Source: JALOOB01 sp964387985 (GTDB lineage Bacteria; Chloroflexota; Anaerolineae; CG2-30-64-16). Taken from it: a stretch of DNA of 64,000 bases. The stretch covers positions 1 to 64,000 of the forward strand of contig CAYLZG010000006.1 in assembly GCA_964387985.1 (NCBI GenBank), written 5' to 3'. Position 1 is the stretch's first letter, and each line of letters begins with the position of its first letter. Under the pieces are notes generated by a model. It saw only the letters and a program-made list of their open reading frames with translations, was not told the DNA's origin and ran no database searches. Positions 8,266 through 16,680 of this stretch are shown here, piece after piece. A program made the translations under genes and the position numbers.

Positions 8266-9273
8266 TTACGGCTCGACCTTGATGGTCCCGTTCTTGATGC
8301 CCTCGATCGCGGCCTCGGCCGCCTTCTTCACATCGTCGGGCAGTTGATAGCCGGAATTGTAGACCATTTTCAGGCCGCCGTTCTTGAGTTCCAGAACAAA
8401 CGCCTCACCGCCCAGCTTGCCGTTCTTTCGGTTGTCAATCATGGTCTTCAGGAGGCCAACCCAGTCATATTGCTGGCTGGCGACCACATTCTGCGCGGCC
8501 AGCGTTGCCTGATCCTGCTGCGTACCGAACCACAGTACGCTGCCCTTTTCCTTGGCGGCATTGATGGAGCCCACAACGGACTGTGAAGAGCCGGTCAACA
8601 CATCCGCACCGGCCGCGATATGGGTCTTGGCGGCCTCGGTCATCAGAGCGACGTCCGAGAACGAACCGGTCCAGGTCTTCGAAATCTTCATGTTAGGATC
8701 TACTGATGCCACGCCCTGGACAAAGCCGTCGACATAGGTCTTGGCATCCCCTGCCTCTACCGGGCCGGTCACACCGATCACCTTGCTCTTGGTCAGCATC
8801 GCCGCCATCACGCCGTTGACGTAGCCACCTTGCTCTGCAGCTGCAGTGTAGGCATAGACGTTAGGCATCCCAAATGTATTGACCTCGGTGCCCCAGGCAA
8901 AGGTCACCTTGGGGAAGTCCTTGGCAACTTCCTGGACCGAAGTGCCATACTGCGAGCCGTGGGCAAGGACGAGGTCGAAGCCCTGGCTGGCATAGTCACG
9001 GAGAGCCGCCGCGGCATCGGGCACCTTGAACATGTTCTCGGAGTACTTGATCTCCATCTTCGACTCACCGCCAAGCTCAGCCTGAAGGGTCTTGAGAGCG
9101 GAGAACATGGATTGGCTGAACGCCATATCGGTGGTGGCGCTGGGCATTACCACGGCAACGCGCAGCGGCTTGTCGGCTGTGCCGCCGGTGGTGGACGCGC
9201 CACCACATCCGGCCAGCAGAGCGACTACCATGATCAGGCTTACCAGCCTGACAACGAACTTGCGAGTCTTCAT
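8266..9273 (-). CDS. BMP-family nucleoside/purine-binding lipoprotein (1)
   Basis: A 335-aa extracytoplasmic binding protein of the BMP/PnrA family. The signal peptide ends in the lipobox LLAGC with the lipidated cysteine at residue 23, followed by a short linker and PLRVAVVMPSATTDMAFSQSM. Family hallmarks include YTAAAEQGGYVNGVMAAMLTKSKVIGVTG. The start at 9273 has AGGAGA 8 nt upstream; the longer in-frame extension runs through the upstream permease gene and is not real. It delivers substrate to the two permeases encoded upstream. Nucleosides or purine bases are inferred from the adjacent xanthine dehydrogenase genes; other BMP ligands (sugars, queuosine-type) remain possible. Confidence 0.9.
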   Translation of the reverse strand: MKTRKFVVRLVSLIMVVALLAGCGGASTTGGTADKPLRVAVVMPSATTDMAFSQSMFSALKTLQAELGGESKMEIKYSENMFKVPDAAAALRDYASQGFDLVLAHGSQYGTSVQEVAKDFPKVTFAWGTEVNTFGMPNVYAYTAAAEQGGYVNGVMAAMLTKSKVIGVTGPVEAGDAKTYVDGFVQGVASVDPNMKISKTWTGSFSDVALMTEAAKTHIAAGADVLTGSSQSVVGSINAAKEKGSVLWFGTQQDQATLAAQNVVASQQYDWVGLLKTMIDNRKNGKLGGEAFVLELKNGGLKMVYNSGYQLPDDVKKAAEAAIEGIKNGTIKVEP

Positions 9274-9329
9274 TTCTATCTTCTCCTTGTGATGAGTGAT
9301 TTGATTGTCTGGCGCACCGGGCTGTTGCG

Positions 9330-10262
9330 TCAGTGTGCGCCTCGTTCGAAAGGTTTGTTCAAAGCCGCCGGGCCGCGGACCCGGCTTACTGTGAAGGCCA
9401 GTGCAACGATCGTCAAGATGTAGGGCAGCATCACCGCGACGTCGGACGGAATGGGCACCCCCAGCACCTGCATCCACAACTGGAACGCGTTGACTGTGCT
9501 GAAGAGCAGCGCGCCGAGCATGATGCCCAGCGGACGCCAGCCGCCGAAGTACACCAAGGCCACCGCGATGAACCCCAGGCCTGCGGTCAGGTTTTCCTGG
9601 AACAGGTTGACCAGTGCCAGCGACAGCGACGCGCCTGCCAGGCCGGCCAACATAGAGCCGATGCAGGTCGCTATGTAGCGCACCCGGTCGACGTTCACGC
9701 CCAGAGAATCCGCCGCGGCCGGAGTTTGCCCTACAGCCTTCAACTGCAGGCCCCACGTCGTCTTGTCGAGGATGAACCAAGCCAGCGGCACGAGCAGGAA
9801 TGCGCCGTAGACAGGGAGACTCTGGTTGAAGAGGATCTCGCCGATGAAGGGTATGTCCCCGAGCACCGGGATCTTGACGGGCTGAAATCCGACGACGGTC
9901 TTGACCGTACCGATGGTCGTCTTGAAAAGCAGGCTCGAGAGGCCCAACCCGAACATGTAGAGGCCGATGCCGCTGATGCCTTGTTCTGCCTTCAGGGTCA
10001 CGCTGATGAAGGCCATGAGCAAGCCCATCAACACGCCGACAAGCGCGCCAGCCAGCAGGCCCAGCCAGAGGTTGCCCGTGGTCAGGGCCACGAAGAAAGC
10101 GCCGTACGCACCCATCAGCATGATCCCGTCGACGCCAAGATTGACCACGCCGGAGAGCTCTGAAATCGCCTCACCGATGGCTCCGTAGAGATAGGGCGTC
10201 GCCAGCCGTATGGCCGAGGTGAGGATGCCGATGATGATCGCGGTAGTCGTGAGTTCGTTCAT
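9330..10262 (-). CDS. Nucleoside/purine ABC importer permease (1b)
   Basis: A 310-aa inner-membrane permease of the BPD_transp_2 family (NupC/YufQ-like) with about eight hydrophobic segments. Conserved features include GEAISELSGVVNLGVDGIML near the N-terminus and SLGVNVDRVRYIATCIGSMLAGLAGA, the EAA-like cytoplasmic loop. The start at 10262 overlaps the stop of the preceding permease gene by 4 bp (ATGA), a typical coupled pair. It works with permease 1a as a heterodimer. Confidence 0.9.
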   Translation of the reverse strand: MNELTTTAIIIGILTSAIRLATPYLYGAIGEAISELSGVVNLGVDGIMLMGAYGAFFVALTTGNLWLGLLAGALVGVLMGLLMAFISVTLKAEQGISGIGLYMFGLGLSSLLFKTTIGTVKTVVGFQPVKIPVLGDIPFIGEILFNQSLPVYGAFLLVPLAWFILDKTTWGLQLKAVGQTPAAADSLGVNVDRVRYIATCIGSMLAGLAGASLSLALVNLFQENLTAGLGFIAVALVYFGGWRPLGIMLGALLFSTVNAFQLWMQVLGVPIPSDVAVMLPYILTIVALAFTVSRVRGPAALNKPFERGAH

Positions 10263-11377
10263 GCCTTGGCCTCCGCTCCGGGTGCAACCTGGTGCGTCGC
10301 AGCAAGTTCTGCTTTCTTCGCCAGTGCGATCGTCCGGTTCGTGGACAGGCGGCGCGACCACATCTGCGAACCAATTACCAGCAGTACGATCAGGCCCAGC
10401 AGTGCATCGATGAGCGCGGAAGGCACCTGGACGGCCCGCTGCATCATGTCCGCGCCGACCAGCAGGCCGCCGAACAGCGCAGCCACGATGCCTGAGAATC
10501 CGTAGCCGCTGGTGACGCCTTCAAGCAGACGGTGCTGTACGCCGATGATCTCGATGACGCCAGCCAGACCCGCGAAGCCGCCGGCCAGGGTCAGCGACAA
10601 GGCCTGGTAAAACGGGACGGGGATGCCGGCATATTTGGATGCTTCCGGGCTGAGCCCCACTGCGCGTATGCGGTAGCCGATGGTGGTGCGCCAGAGGAAG
10701 ATGTACACCAGGACCGCCAGAACCACCGCAATGATGGCTCCTGTATGCAGTTGGGTCTGTTGCAGCCTGCCCAGCCACACCTGTTCGGGCAGACGTTCCG
10801 ACTGATGCAGGAAAGTGCCCGCGGCGACGCCCGCGGGATCGATCAGAGGACCCCGGAGCAAGAGGTTCATGAGCTGCAAGCCGATGGCGTTCATCATGAC
10901 CGTGCTCAGAATCTCGTTGACGTTGAGCCTGGCCTTCAGGATGCCGGGGATGAAACCCCAGAACGCTCCGGCCAGAAAGCCCATGATCAGGGTGGCGGGG
11001 AGCAGGATCCAGCCGGGCCAGGTTCGAAACTGCAACGAGAACCAGGTGGTCATCAGCGCACCCGCAATGATCTGTCCCTCACCGCCGATGTTGAGGACGC
11101 TCGCACGGAAGGCAATGCAGATGCCCAGGCCGACCAACAGCAGTGGCGTCGCCTTCACCAGTGACTGCGTGAACCCGTACGTGCTGCCGAAAACGCCCTT
11201 TACCATGGTGGCGTAGGCGGTCAGCGGATTGGCGCCCAGCAGGAGAAGCATAATTGCCCCCACAAGGAGGGCGGCCAGGATGGCGAGGATGGGCGCCGCA
11301 GCTCTGAGCAGGAAGCCCACCCAGTCCACAGGCGGCTTGCGAGCCGGCGGAGATTTAGTGGCCGTATCTGGCGGCAT
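10259..11377 (-). CDS. Nucleoside/purine ABC importer permease (1a)
   Basis: A 372-aa permease of the BPD_transp_2 family (YufP-like). The cytoplasmic N-terminus (about 25 residues) leads into a hydrophobic first segment ILAILAALLVGAIMLLLLGA. The characteristic FRASVLNIGGEGQIIAGALM and LKARLNVNEILSTVMMNAIG motifs follow, then GLSPEASKYAGIPVPF. It is the first gene of the long purine operon; a promoter and operator candidate lie about 210 bp upstream. Confidence 0.9.
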   Translation of the reverse strand: MPPDTATKSPPARKPPVDWVGFLLRAAAPILAILAALLVGAIMLLLLGANPLTAYATMVKGVFGSTYGFTQSLVKATPLLLVGLGICIAFRASVLNIGGEGQIIAGALMTTWFSLQFRTWPGWILLPATLIMGFLAGAFWGFIPGILKARLNVNEILSTVMMNAIGLQLMNLLLRGPLIDPAGVAAGTFLHQSERLPEQVWLGRLQQTQLHTGAIIAVVLAVLVYIFLWRTTIGYRIRAVGLSPEASKYAGIPVPFYQALSLTLAGGFAGLAGVIEIIGVQHRLLEGVTSGYGFSGIVAALFGGLLVGADMMQRAVQVPSALIDALLGLIVLLVIGSQMWSRRLSTNRTIALAKKAELAATHQVAPGAEAKA

Positions 11378-11584
11378 GGACTACCTCCGAGGATTGGTGC
11401 AATGCACAGGCGGATACATGGCGAGCGGTGAGAGTAGCAGAAAGGTGGTGCGGATGGCGAATGGTCAACGGCCGGCAGGGCGCGCGGCAATCTGATAGGG
11501 AGAGGAAGTGACGCGGATTGTTAGTCAGCATCTGCGGGAGTCGCTCCAAGCAGCAATCATTGCGTGTTGGATGAGGAACCAGAA

Positions 11585-11640
11585 TCCTCAGACGTCTGAG
11601 GTCTGAGGACTAAATTATCACAAAATTCACAAGCTGTCAA
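11585..11640 (-). promoter_or_regulatory. Promoter with palindromic operator for the purine/xdh operon
   Basis: On the minus strand, TTGACA (11640-11635), a 17-bp spacer and TAATTT (11617-11612) resemble a sigma70 promoter. GATAAT is an alternative -10 with a shorter spacer. Immediately downstream, about where transcription would start, is the perfect 16-bp palindrome CCTCAGACGTCTGAGG (11586-11601) plus a third half-site TCTGAGG (11602-11608), which also makes the overlapping inverted repeat TCCTCAGA/TCTGAGGA (11585-11592 and 11602-11609). A repressor bound here would block initiation; the GntR protein of this operon is the obvious candidate. About 205 bp of leader separate it from the first permease gene. 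Confidence 0.6.
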
Positions 11641-11687
11641 GGACTCAAAGTGTGCCGAAGCGGAAAATTTAAGGAATGATGATTAAA

Positions 11688-11728
11688 GCAACCCCCGAAG
11701 CCTGCTGGCAGGAGGCTTCGGGGGTTGC
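11688..11728 (-). terminator. Rho-independent terminator of the nifJ/DHOD-like operon
   Basis: Arms GCAACCCCCGAAGCC (11688-11702) and GGCTTCGGGGGTTGC (11714-11728) form a perfect 15-bp stem with an 11-nt loop. On the minus strand it is followed by TTTAATCATCATT. It lies 59 bp after the stop of the DHOD-like gene. Confidence 0.85.
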
Positions 11729-11786
11729 TGGAAGGAAACCAGGTCCTCGCACCGCGAGAACCTGGTGGTTTTGCCGGCAGGCCGGC

Positions 11787-12779
11787 TTAGTGCCAGCTAC
11801 CCAGCACTTTCATGTAGTTTGCCCGCTCGAAAGCGTCCGGATCGGCTACGTTGCGCTGGCTGAGCGCACCCTTCATCTGGTTTACGGACTCGTACTCATG
11901 CTCTTCCATCCACTGCTGTACACCGGCGACGAGATCGCTGATCTTGCCGATGCCTTCTGCCAGCAGCACCGAGGCAACGTTGGCCACATCCGCTCCGGCC
12001 ATGATTGCCTTTACGATGTCTTCCGTGGCATGGATGCCGGTGGTCAACGCCATCGATGCATTGACATGGCCGTAGAGGATCGCGATCCAGCGCAGCGGCA
12101 GGCGCATCTCCCACGGGGTGCTCAGGACAAGGTGCGGTACGACCGTGAGTTCATCCAGGTCGAAATCGGGCTGGTAGAAGCGGTTGAAGAGAACCAGGCC
12201 ATCGGCGCCCGAGCGATCGAGCCGGTGGACCATATTGGGCGTGGAGCTGAAGAAGGGACTGAGCTTCATCGCCACAGGAATGGTTACGTGGGCCTTGACC
12301 TCGCGCAGGATCTCCAGGTAGGAGTTTTCCACGCCGTCGCTTGACAGATTGAGACGCGTCGGGATCAGGTAGACATTCAGTTCCAGCGCATCCGCACCGG
12401 CTTCCTCGATCAACTTCGCGTACCGGGTCCAGCCTCCGGTAGTGACGCCGTTGAGGCTGCCGATGACTGGGATGTCGATGGCTTCCTTGGCCTTGCGGAT
12501 CTGCTCGAGGTAGCCATCAGGCCCACTGATGTAATCACCAGCCTTGGGAAAATACGCCGTAGCCTCGGCAGAGATGAAGGCCGATTGCTCGACAGCGAGG
12601 TGCTGTGAAAGCGCTTCGATGTGGATCTGTTCTTCGAACAGCGAGTACATCGTAACCGCTGCCGCGCCCGCATCTTCCATCGCTTTGATGGTGCTGACGC
12701 GCTTCGATAGTGGAGATGCCGACGGCACGATGGGATTCTTCAGGGTCAGGCCCATGTACTTCGTTGTGAGGTCGATCAT
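11787..12779 (-). CDS. Dihydroorotate dehydrogenase-like FMN protein
   Basis: A 330-aa TIM-barrel flavoprotein of the dihydroorotate dehydrogenase-like group. It opens with TTKYMGLTLKNPIVPSASPLS, and the barrel carries IPVIGSLNGVTTGGWTRYAKLIEEAGADALELN and a C-terminal phosphate-binding GADVANVASVLLAEG. It is encoded 13 bp after nifJ, a pairing common in anaerobes. Its true substrate is not known to me; it may be a dihydropyrimidine dehydrogenase-type enzyme that takes electrons from ferredoxin. It differs from true PyrD in the catalytic region (no clear Cys/Ser base motif seen). Confidence 0.8.
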   Translation of the reverse strand: MIDLTTKYMGLTLKNPIVPSASPLSKRVSTIKAMEDAGAAAVTMYSLFEEQIHIEALSQHLAVEQSAFISAEATAYFPKAGDYISGPDGYLEQIRKAKEAIDIPVIGSLNGVTTGGWTRYAKLIEEAGADALELNVYLIPTRLNLSSDGVENSYLEILREVKAHVTIPVAMKLSPFFSSTPNMVHRLDRSGADGLVLFNRFYQPDFDLDELTVVPHLVLSTPWEMRLPLRWIAILYGHVNASMALTTGIHATEDIVKAIMAGADVANVASVLLAEGIGKISDLVAGVQQWMEEHEYESVNQMKGALSQRNVADPDAFERANYMKVLGSWH

Positions 12780-12791
12780 GACTGTCTTCCT

Positions 12792-15700
12792 TTACTCTTT
12801 CTCGAAGCTCAACGCGGCCATCTGCTCGAGCTGGCGCCAGCGAGCCAACACATCTTCTTGAGCCAACTTCAGGAGCATCTCCGCTCGTTCTTCATCGCGC
12901 CTGGCCAGAGAGCTGTAGCGGGTCTCGTTGTAGACATAGTCCTTGAGCGGGATCTTCGGCGCCTTGGAGTCGAGTGTCAGCGGGTTCTTTCCCGCAGCCA
13001 CGTTGGCCGGATTGTAGCGGTAGATCGGCCACGCGGCGCTGTCCACCGCCAGCTTCTGCTGGGTCATGCCGTTGATCATGTTGAAGCCATGGTTGATGCA
13101 GTGGCTGTAGGCAATGATCAGGCTGGGTCCAGGATAGGCTTCGGCCTCCAGGAACGCCTTGACGGTCTGGTTGTCGCTGGCTCCCATGGCCACCTGGGCT
13201 ACGTAGATGGTGCCCTGGCTCATTGCGATCGCACCCAGGTCCTTCTTGGAGGCCGGCTTGCCGCCCGCGGCGAAACGAGCCACCGCCGCGCGAGGGGTTG
13301 CCTTTGATGCCTGCCCGCCGGTGTTGGAGTAGACCTGCGTGTCCAGCACCAGCACGTTGACGTCCAGGCCCGATGCCAGCACATGGTCCAGGCCGCCGTA
13401 GCCGATGTCGTAGGCCCAACCGTCACCACCGATGATCCAGACGCTGCGCTTGACCAGCATGTCGGCGATGCCCTTGAGCTGGATCGCCCACGAGTCGTTC
13501 AAGCCGGCGATCTTTTCTTTGAGGGCAGCCACGCGCTCGCGCTGTTCGGCGATGCCCTTCTCGCTGGTTTGCTCCGCGCTCATCAATGCGTCCACCAGCA
13601 CATCGCCCAGCACGTCCCGATGGTCATGAATGATCTCACGAGCGAATTCATTCTGCTTGTTGATGGTCAGGCGGAAGCCCATGCCGAACTCGGCATTATC
13701 TTCGAAGAGGCTGTTGGCCCACGCCGGACCGCGGCCGTTCTTGTCCTGGGCCCAGGGCGTCGTGGGCAGGTTGGCGCCATAAATCGAGGAACAGCCGGTG
13801 GCGTTGGCAACGATCGCACGGTCGCCGAACAACTGGCTGACCAGCTTGACGTAAGGCGTCTCGCCGCAGCCCGCGCATGCGCCGGAGAACTCGAAGAGGG
13901 GCTGGAGCAACTGTGAGTTTTTCACCGTGTTCAGCGGGATCAGTGTGCGGTCAAGCTCCGGCAGATCCAGGAAGAATTCGAAGTTCGCGCGCTCGCTGAA
14001 GCGGAGCGGCGGCTGCGGTTCCATGTTGATAGCCTTGAATTTCGGCTGGCTCTTGTTCTTGGCCGGGCAGTTTTCCACGCACAACCCGCAGCCGGTACAG
14101 TCTTCGGGCGCCACCTGGACGGTGTACTTCATGCCTGGAAGATCGCGGCTCTTGTAGTCCATGCTCTTGAAGGTGTCGGGTGCGCCGGCAAGGCTCTCCG
14201 GCGAGTAGGCCTTGGTGCGGATGGCCGCGTGCGGGCAGACCAGCGCACACTTGCCGCACTGGATACAGAGCGAAGGATCCCAAACAGGGATCTCCAGCGC
14301 CAGGTTGCGTTTCTCCCACTGCGTGGTGGCAGTCGGCCATGTGCCGTCCACCGGGAAGGCCGAAACCGGCAGGCTTTCGCCATCACCAGCAATGATCTGT
14401 GCGGTGACATCTTTGACGAACGCGGGCGCCTCGTCCGAGACGGGCGACTCCATCCTGATGTTGCTGGTGATCTCGTTCGGGTAATGGACCTCGTAAAGGT
14501 GCGAGAGCGTGTGATCCACAGCAGCAAAGTTCTGTTGTACCACGATCTCGCCGCGCTTGCCATAGGTGTGGCGAATGGACTCCTTGATTCTTTCGATTGC
14601 TTCGTCTCGGGGCAGCACGCCGGAGATCGCAAAGAAGCAGGTCTGCATGATGGTGTTGATGCGGCTGCCCATGCCGGTCGCCCGTGCAACGCCCACTGCA
14701 TCGATGACATAGAATCTGAGCTTCTTGGCGACGATCTGTTCCTGCACCTCCCGCGGGAGATGATCCCAGACTTCGTCCGGTCCATAGGGGCTGGCGAGCA
14801 AGAAGGTCGCGCCTGGCTCGGCTTTGGCCAACACCTTGACGCGCTCCAGGAAGACCCACTGGTGGCAGGCGATGAAGTTGGCCGACTCGATCAGGTTGGA
14901 CAGGCGGATCGGCTCGGGCCCGAAACGCAGGTGCGACGTCGTAACGGTGCCGGCCTTCTTGGAATCGTAGAAGAAATAGCCTTGGGCGTAGTTGTCGGTC
15001 TCCTGACCGATGATACGGATCGAGTTGTGGTTGGCGCCCACTGTGCCGTCAGAGCCCAGCCCATAAAACAAGGCCCGTACGCCGCGCTTTGACTCGACGG
15101 TGTAGCTCGGATCGTAAGAGAGGCTGGTGTGAGTCACATCATCGTTGATGCCGATGGTGAAATGGTTCTTCGGCGTACCTGCCGCCATGTTATCAAACAC
15201 ACCTTTGACCATCGCGGCGGTGAATTCCTTGCTGGCCAACCCGTAGCGGCCACCCAGCACTTTGATCGCCCGTCCGGTTTCTGCGATGGCAGTGAGGATA
15301 TCCTGGTAGAGCGGCTCACCCGCGCTGCCAGGCTCCTTGCAGCGGTCTAGCGCCGTGATGATCTTCGTGGTGGATGGAATCGCGGCCATCAGGTGCTCGA
15401 TGCTGAACGGCCGGTAGAGATGCACCTTGACCACGCCGACTTTTTCGCCGCAGCAGTCTGCCAGCTCATGGGCCGTCTCATGCGCAATGTCTGCAGCGGA
15501 GCCCATCAGCACGATCACGCGGTCCGCATCCGGCGCACCGACGTAGTCGAAGAGCTTGTACTCGCGGCCGGCGAGTGCCGCGAACTTGTCCATTTCGTCC
15601 TGTACGATCTGCGGGACGGACAGGTAGTAGGGGTTGGACGCCTCGCGGCCCTGGAAGTAAACATCCGGGTTCTGGGCGGTGCCACGGATGACGGGGCGTT

Positions 15701-16334
15701 CGGGGGTCAGGCCACGCTGGCGGTGGGCCAACACCAGTTCGTCGTCCATCATGGCGCGTATAACATCGTCATTCAGCTCTTCGATCTTGCGGATTTCGTG
15801 ACTGGTGCGGAAACCGTCGAAAAAGTGTACGAACGGCACCCGCGACCGCAAGGTTGCAGCCTGGGCGATCAACGCCAGATCCATGACCTCTTGCGGATTG
15901 TTGGAACAGAGCATTGCCCAGCCGGTGGAGCGTGCCGACATCACATCGCTGTGATCGCCGAAGATGGACAGGGCATGTGCGGCCAGCGCACGGGCGGCAA
16001 CATGAAAGACCGTCGAGGTCAATTCTCCGGCGATCTTGAACATGTTGGGGATCATCAACAGGAGGCCCTGCGATGCGGTGAACGTGGTGGTGAGTGAGCC
16101 GGTCTGCAGCGCACCGTGTACGGCGCCGGCCGCCCCACCCTCCGATTGCATCTCAACCACCAGGGGCACCGTGCCCCAGATGTTCTTGCGATCTTCAGCG
16201 CTCCAGGCATCTGCCCATTCGCCCATATTGCTGGACGGCGTGATTGGATAGATCGCGATGACCTCGTTGGTCTTGTGGGCAACATAAGCTGCGGCTTCGT
16301 TGCCGTCAATCGTCACAATGCGACGTTGTGGCAT
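12792..16334 (-). CDS. nifJ: Pyruvate:ferredoxin (flavodoxin) oxidoreductase
   Basis: A 1180-aa single-chain PFOR that converts pyruvate and CoA to acetyl-CoA and CO2 with low-potential electrons. Domain order is normal. The N-terminal pyrimidine-binding region has IAIYPITPSSNMGEWADAW, followed by the transketolase C-like and gamma domains. Two [4Fe-4S] motifs, CIQCGKCALVCP (about residue 686) and CTGCGLCVENCP (about 745), come next. CAGCGETPYVKL (about 821) is near the proximal cluster, and the thiamine-binding GDGWAYDIGYGGLDHV with VYSNTGGQASKATP (about 970-1010) completes the protein. The second ATG (16334) is preferred because GGAGG lies 7 nt before it. This implies anaerobic or microaerobic metabolism. 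Confidence 0.96.
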   Translation of the reverse strand: MPQRRIVTIDGNEAAAYVAHKTNEVIAIYPITPSSNMGEWADAWSAEDRKNIWGTVPLVVEMQSEGGAAGAVHGALQTGSLTTTFTASQGLLLMIPNMFKIAGELTSTVFHVAARALAAHALSIFGDHSDVMSARSTGWAMLCSNNPQEVMDLALIAQAATLRSRVPFVHFFDGFRTSHEIRKIEELNDDVIRAMMDDELVLAHRQRGLTPERPVIRGTAQNPDVYFQGREASNPYYLSVPQIVQDEMDKFAALAGREYKLFDYVGAPDADRVIVLMGSAADIAHETAHELADCCGEKVGVVKVHLYRPFSIEHLMAAIPSTTKIITALDRCKEPGSAGEPLYQDILTAIAETGRAIKVLGGRYGLASKEFTAAMVKGVFDNMAAGTPKNHFTIGINDDVTHTSLSYDPSYTVESKRGVRALFYGLGSDGTVGANHNSIRIIGQETDNYAQGYFFYDSKKAGTVTTSHLRFGPEPIRLSNLIESANFIACHQWVFLERVKVLAKAEPGATFLLASPYGPDEVWDHLPREVQEQIVAKKLRFYVIDAVGVARATGMGSRINTIMQTCFFAISGVLPRDEAIERIKESIRHTYGKRGEIVVQQNFAAVDHTLSHLYEVHYPNEITSNIRMESPVSDEAPAFVKDVTAQIIAGDGESLPVSAFPVDGTWPTATTQWEKRNLALEIPVWDPSLCIQCGKCALVCPHAAIRTKAYSPESLAGAPDTFKSMDYKSRDLPGMKYTVQVAPEDCTGCGLCVENCPAKNKSQPKFKAINMEPQPPLRFSERANFEFFLDLPELDRTLIPLNTVKNSQLLQPLFEFSGACAGCGETPYVKLVSQLFGDRAIVANATGCSSIYGANLPTTPWAQDKNGRGPAWANSLFEDNAEFGMGFRLTINKQNEFAREIIHDHRDVLGDVLVDALMSAEQTSEKGIAEQRERVAALKEKIAGLNDSWAIQLKGIADMLVKRSVWIIGGDGWAYDIGYGGLDHVLASGLDVNVLVLDTQVYSNTGGQASKATPRAAVARFAAGGKPASKKDLGAIAMSQGTIYVAQVAMGASDNQTVKAFLEAEAYPGPSLIIAYSHCINHGFNMINGMTQQKLAVDSAAWPIYRYNPANVAAGKNPLTLDSKAPKIPLKDYVYNETRYSSLARRDEERAEMLLKLAQEDVLARWRQLEQMAALSFEKE

Positions 16335-16680
16335 GTGCATTCCTCCGAATCGTAAGTGGGCTTAGATTAAGACATGCGCCGGGCTACAGATCAGCGTGGA
16401 ACTCGATAGAGGCAGCAACCTATCTGTGGCCGTGCGAAAGAAATCCAAACTGCGCGACAAAACCGACCCCGCCTCCGCGGGATCAGATGCTGGCACAAGA
16501 GTTGCTTTTTCAACAGTATAAGGATAACACCATGTGTTGAGTCAGGGTATGACACGCGTCATGTCACACTTTTTTGGACGAACGTCGCCCTTCCGGACGC
16601 GACAGCGGGCTGCCAGCTCACGTATTAACTTCATTGACAAACCTCGGTCCTGATGATTCAATCCCTTCAGGAGGGAAAAC
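16335..16680. promoter_or_regulatory. Divergent nifJ / helicase intergenic region with a palindrome
   Basis: 346 bp without a gene. It contains ATGACACGCGTCAT at 16549-16562 (ATGAC-N4-GTCAT), extended on the right to a further TGTCA, and an adjacent imperfect AACACCATGTGTT at 16527-16539. Both are plausible regulator sites. No confident -35/-10 pair was found for either gene; TAATCT near 16367 on the minus strand is only a weak -10 candidate for nifJ. Confidence 0.35.

Noticed and set aside
7285..8586. 433-codon open frame antisense to the first importer ATPase, running through the palindrome cluster
   Set aside because: It crosses an intergenic region with repeats and overlaps two well-supported genes on the other strand; no domain is visible.
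9274..9780. In-frame upstream extension of the first BMP lipoprotein (504-codon version)
   Set aside because: It lies inside the permease gene and would put the signal peptide in the middle of the protein; AGGAGA before 9273 marks the true start.
11378..11584. Possible purine riboswitch in the long leader of the purine operon
   Set aside because: No xpt-type aptamer core or paired loop pattern could be traced; the only clear structure is the DNA-level palindrome near the start site.
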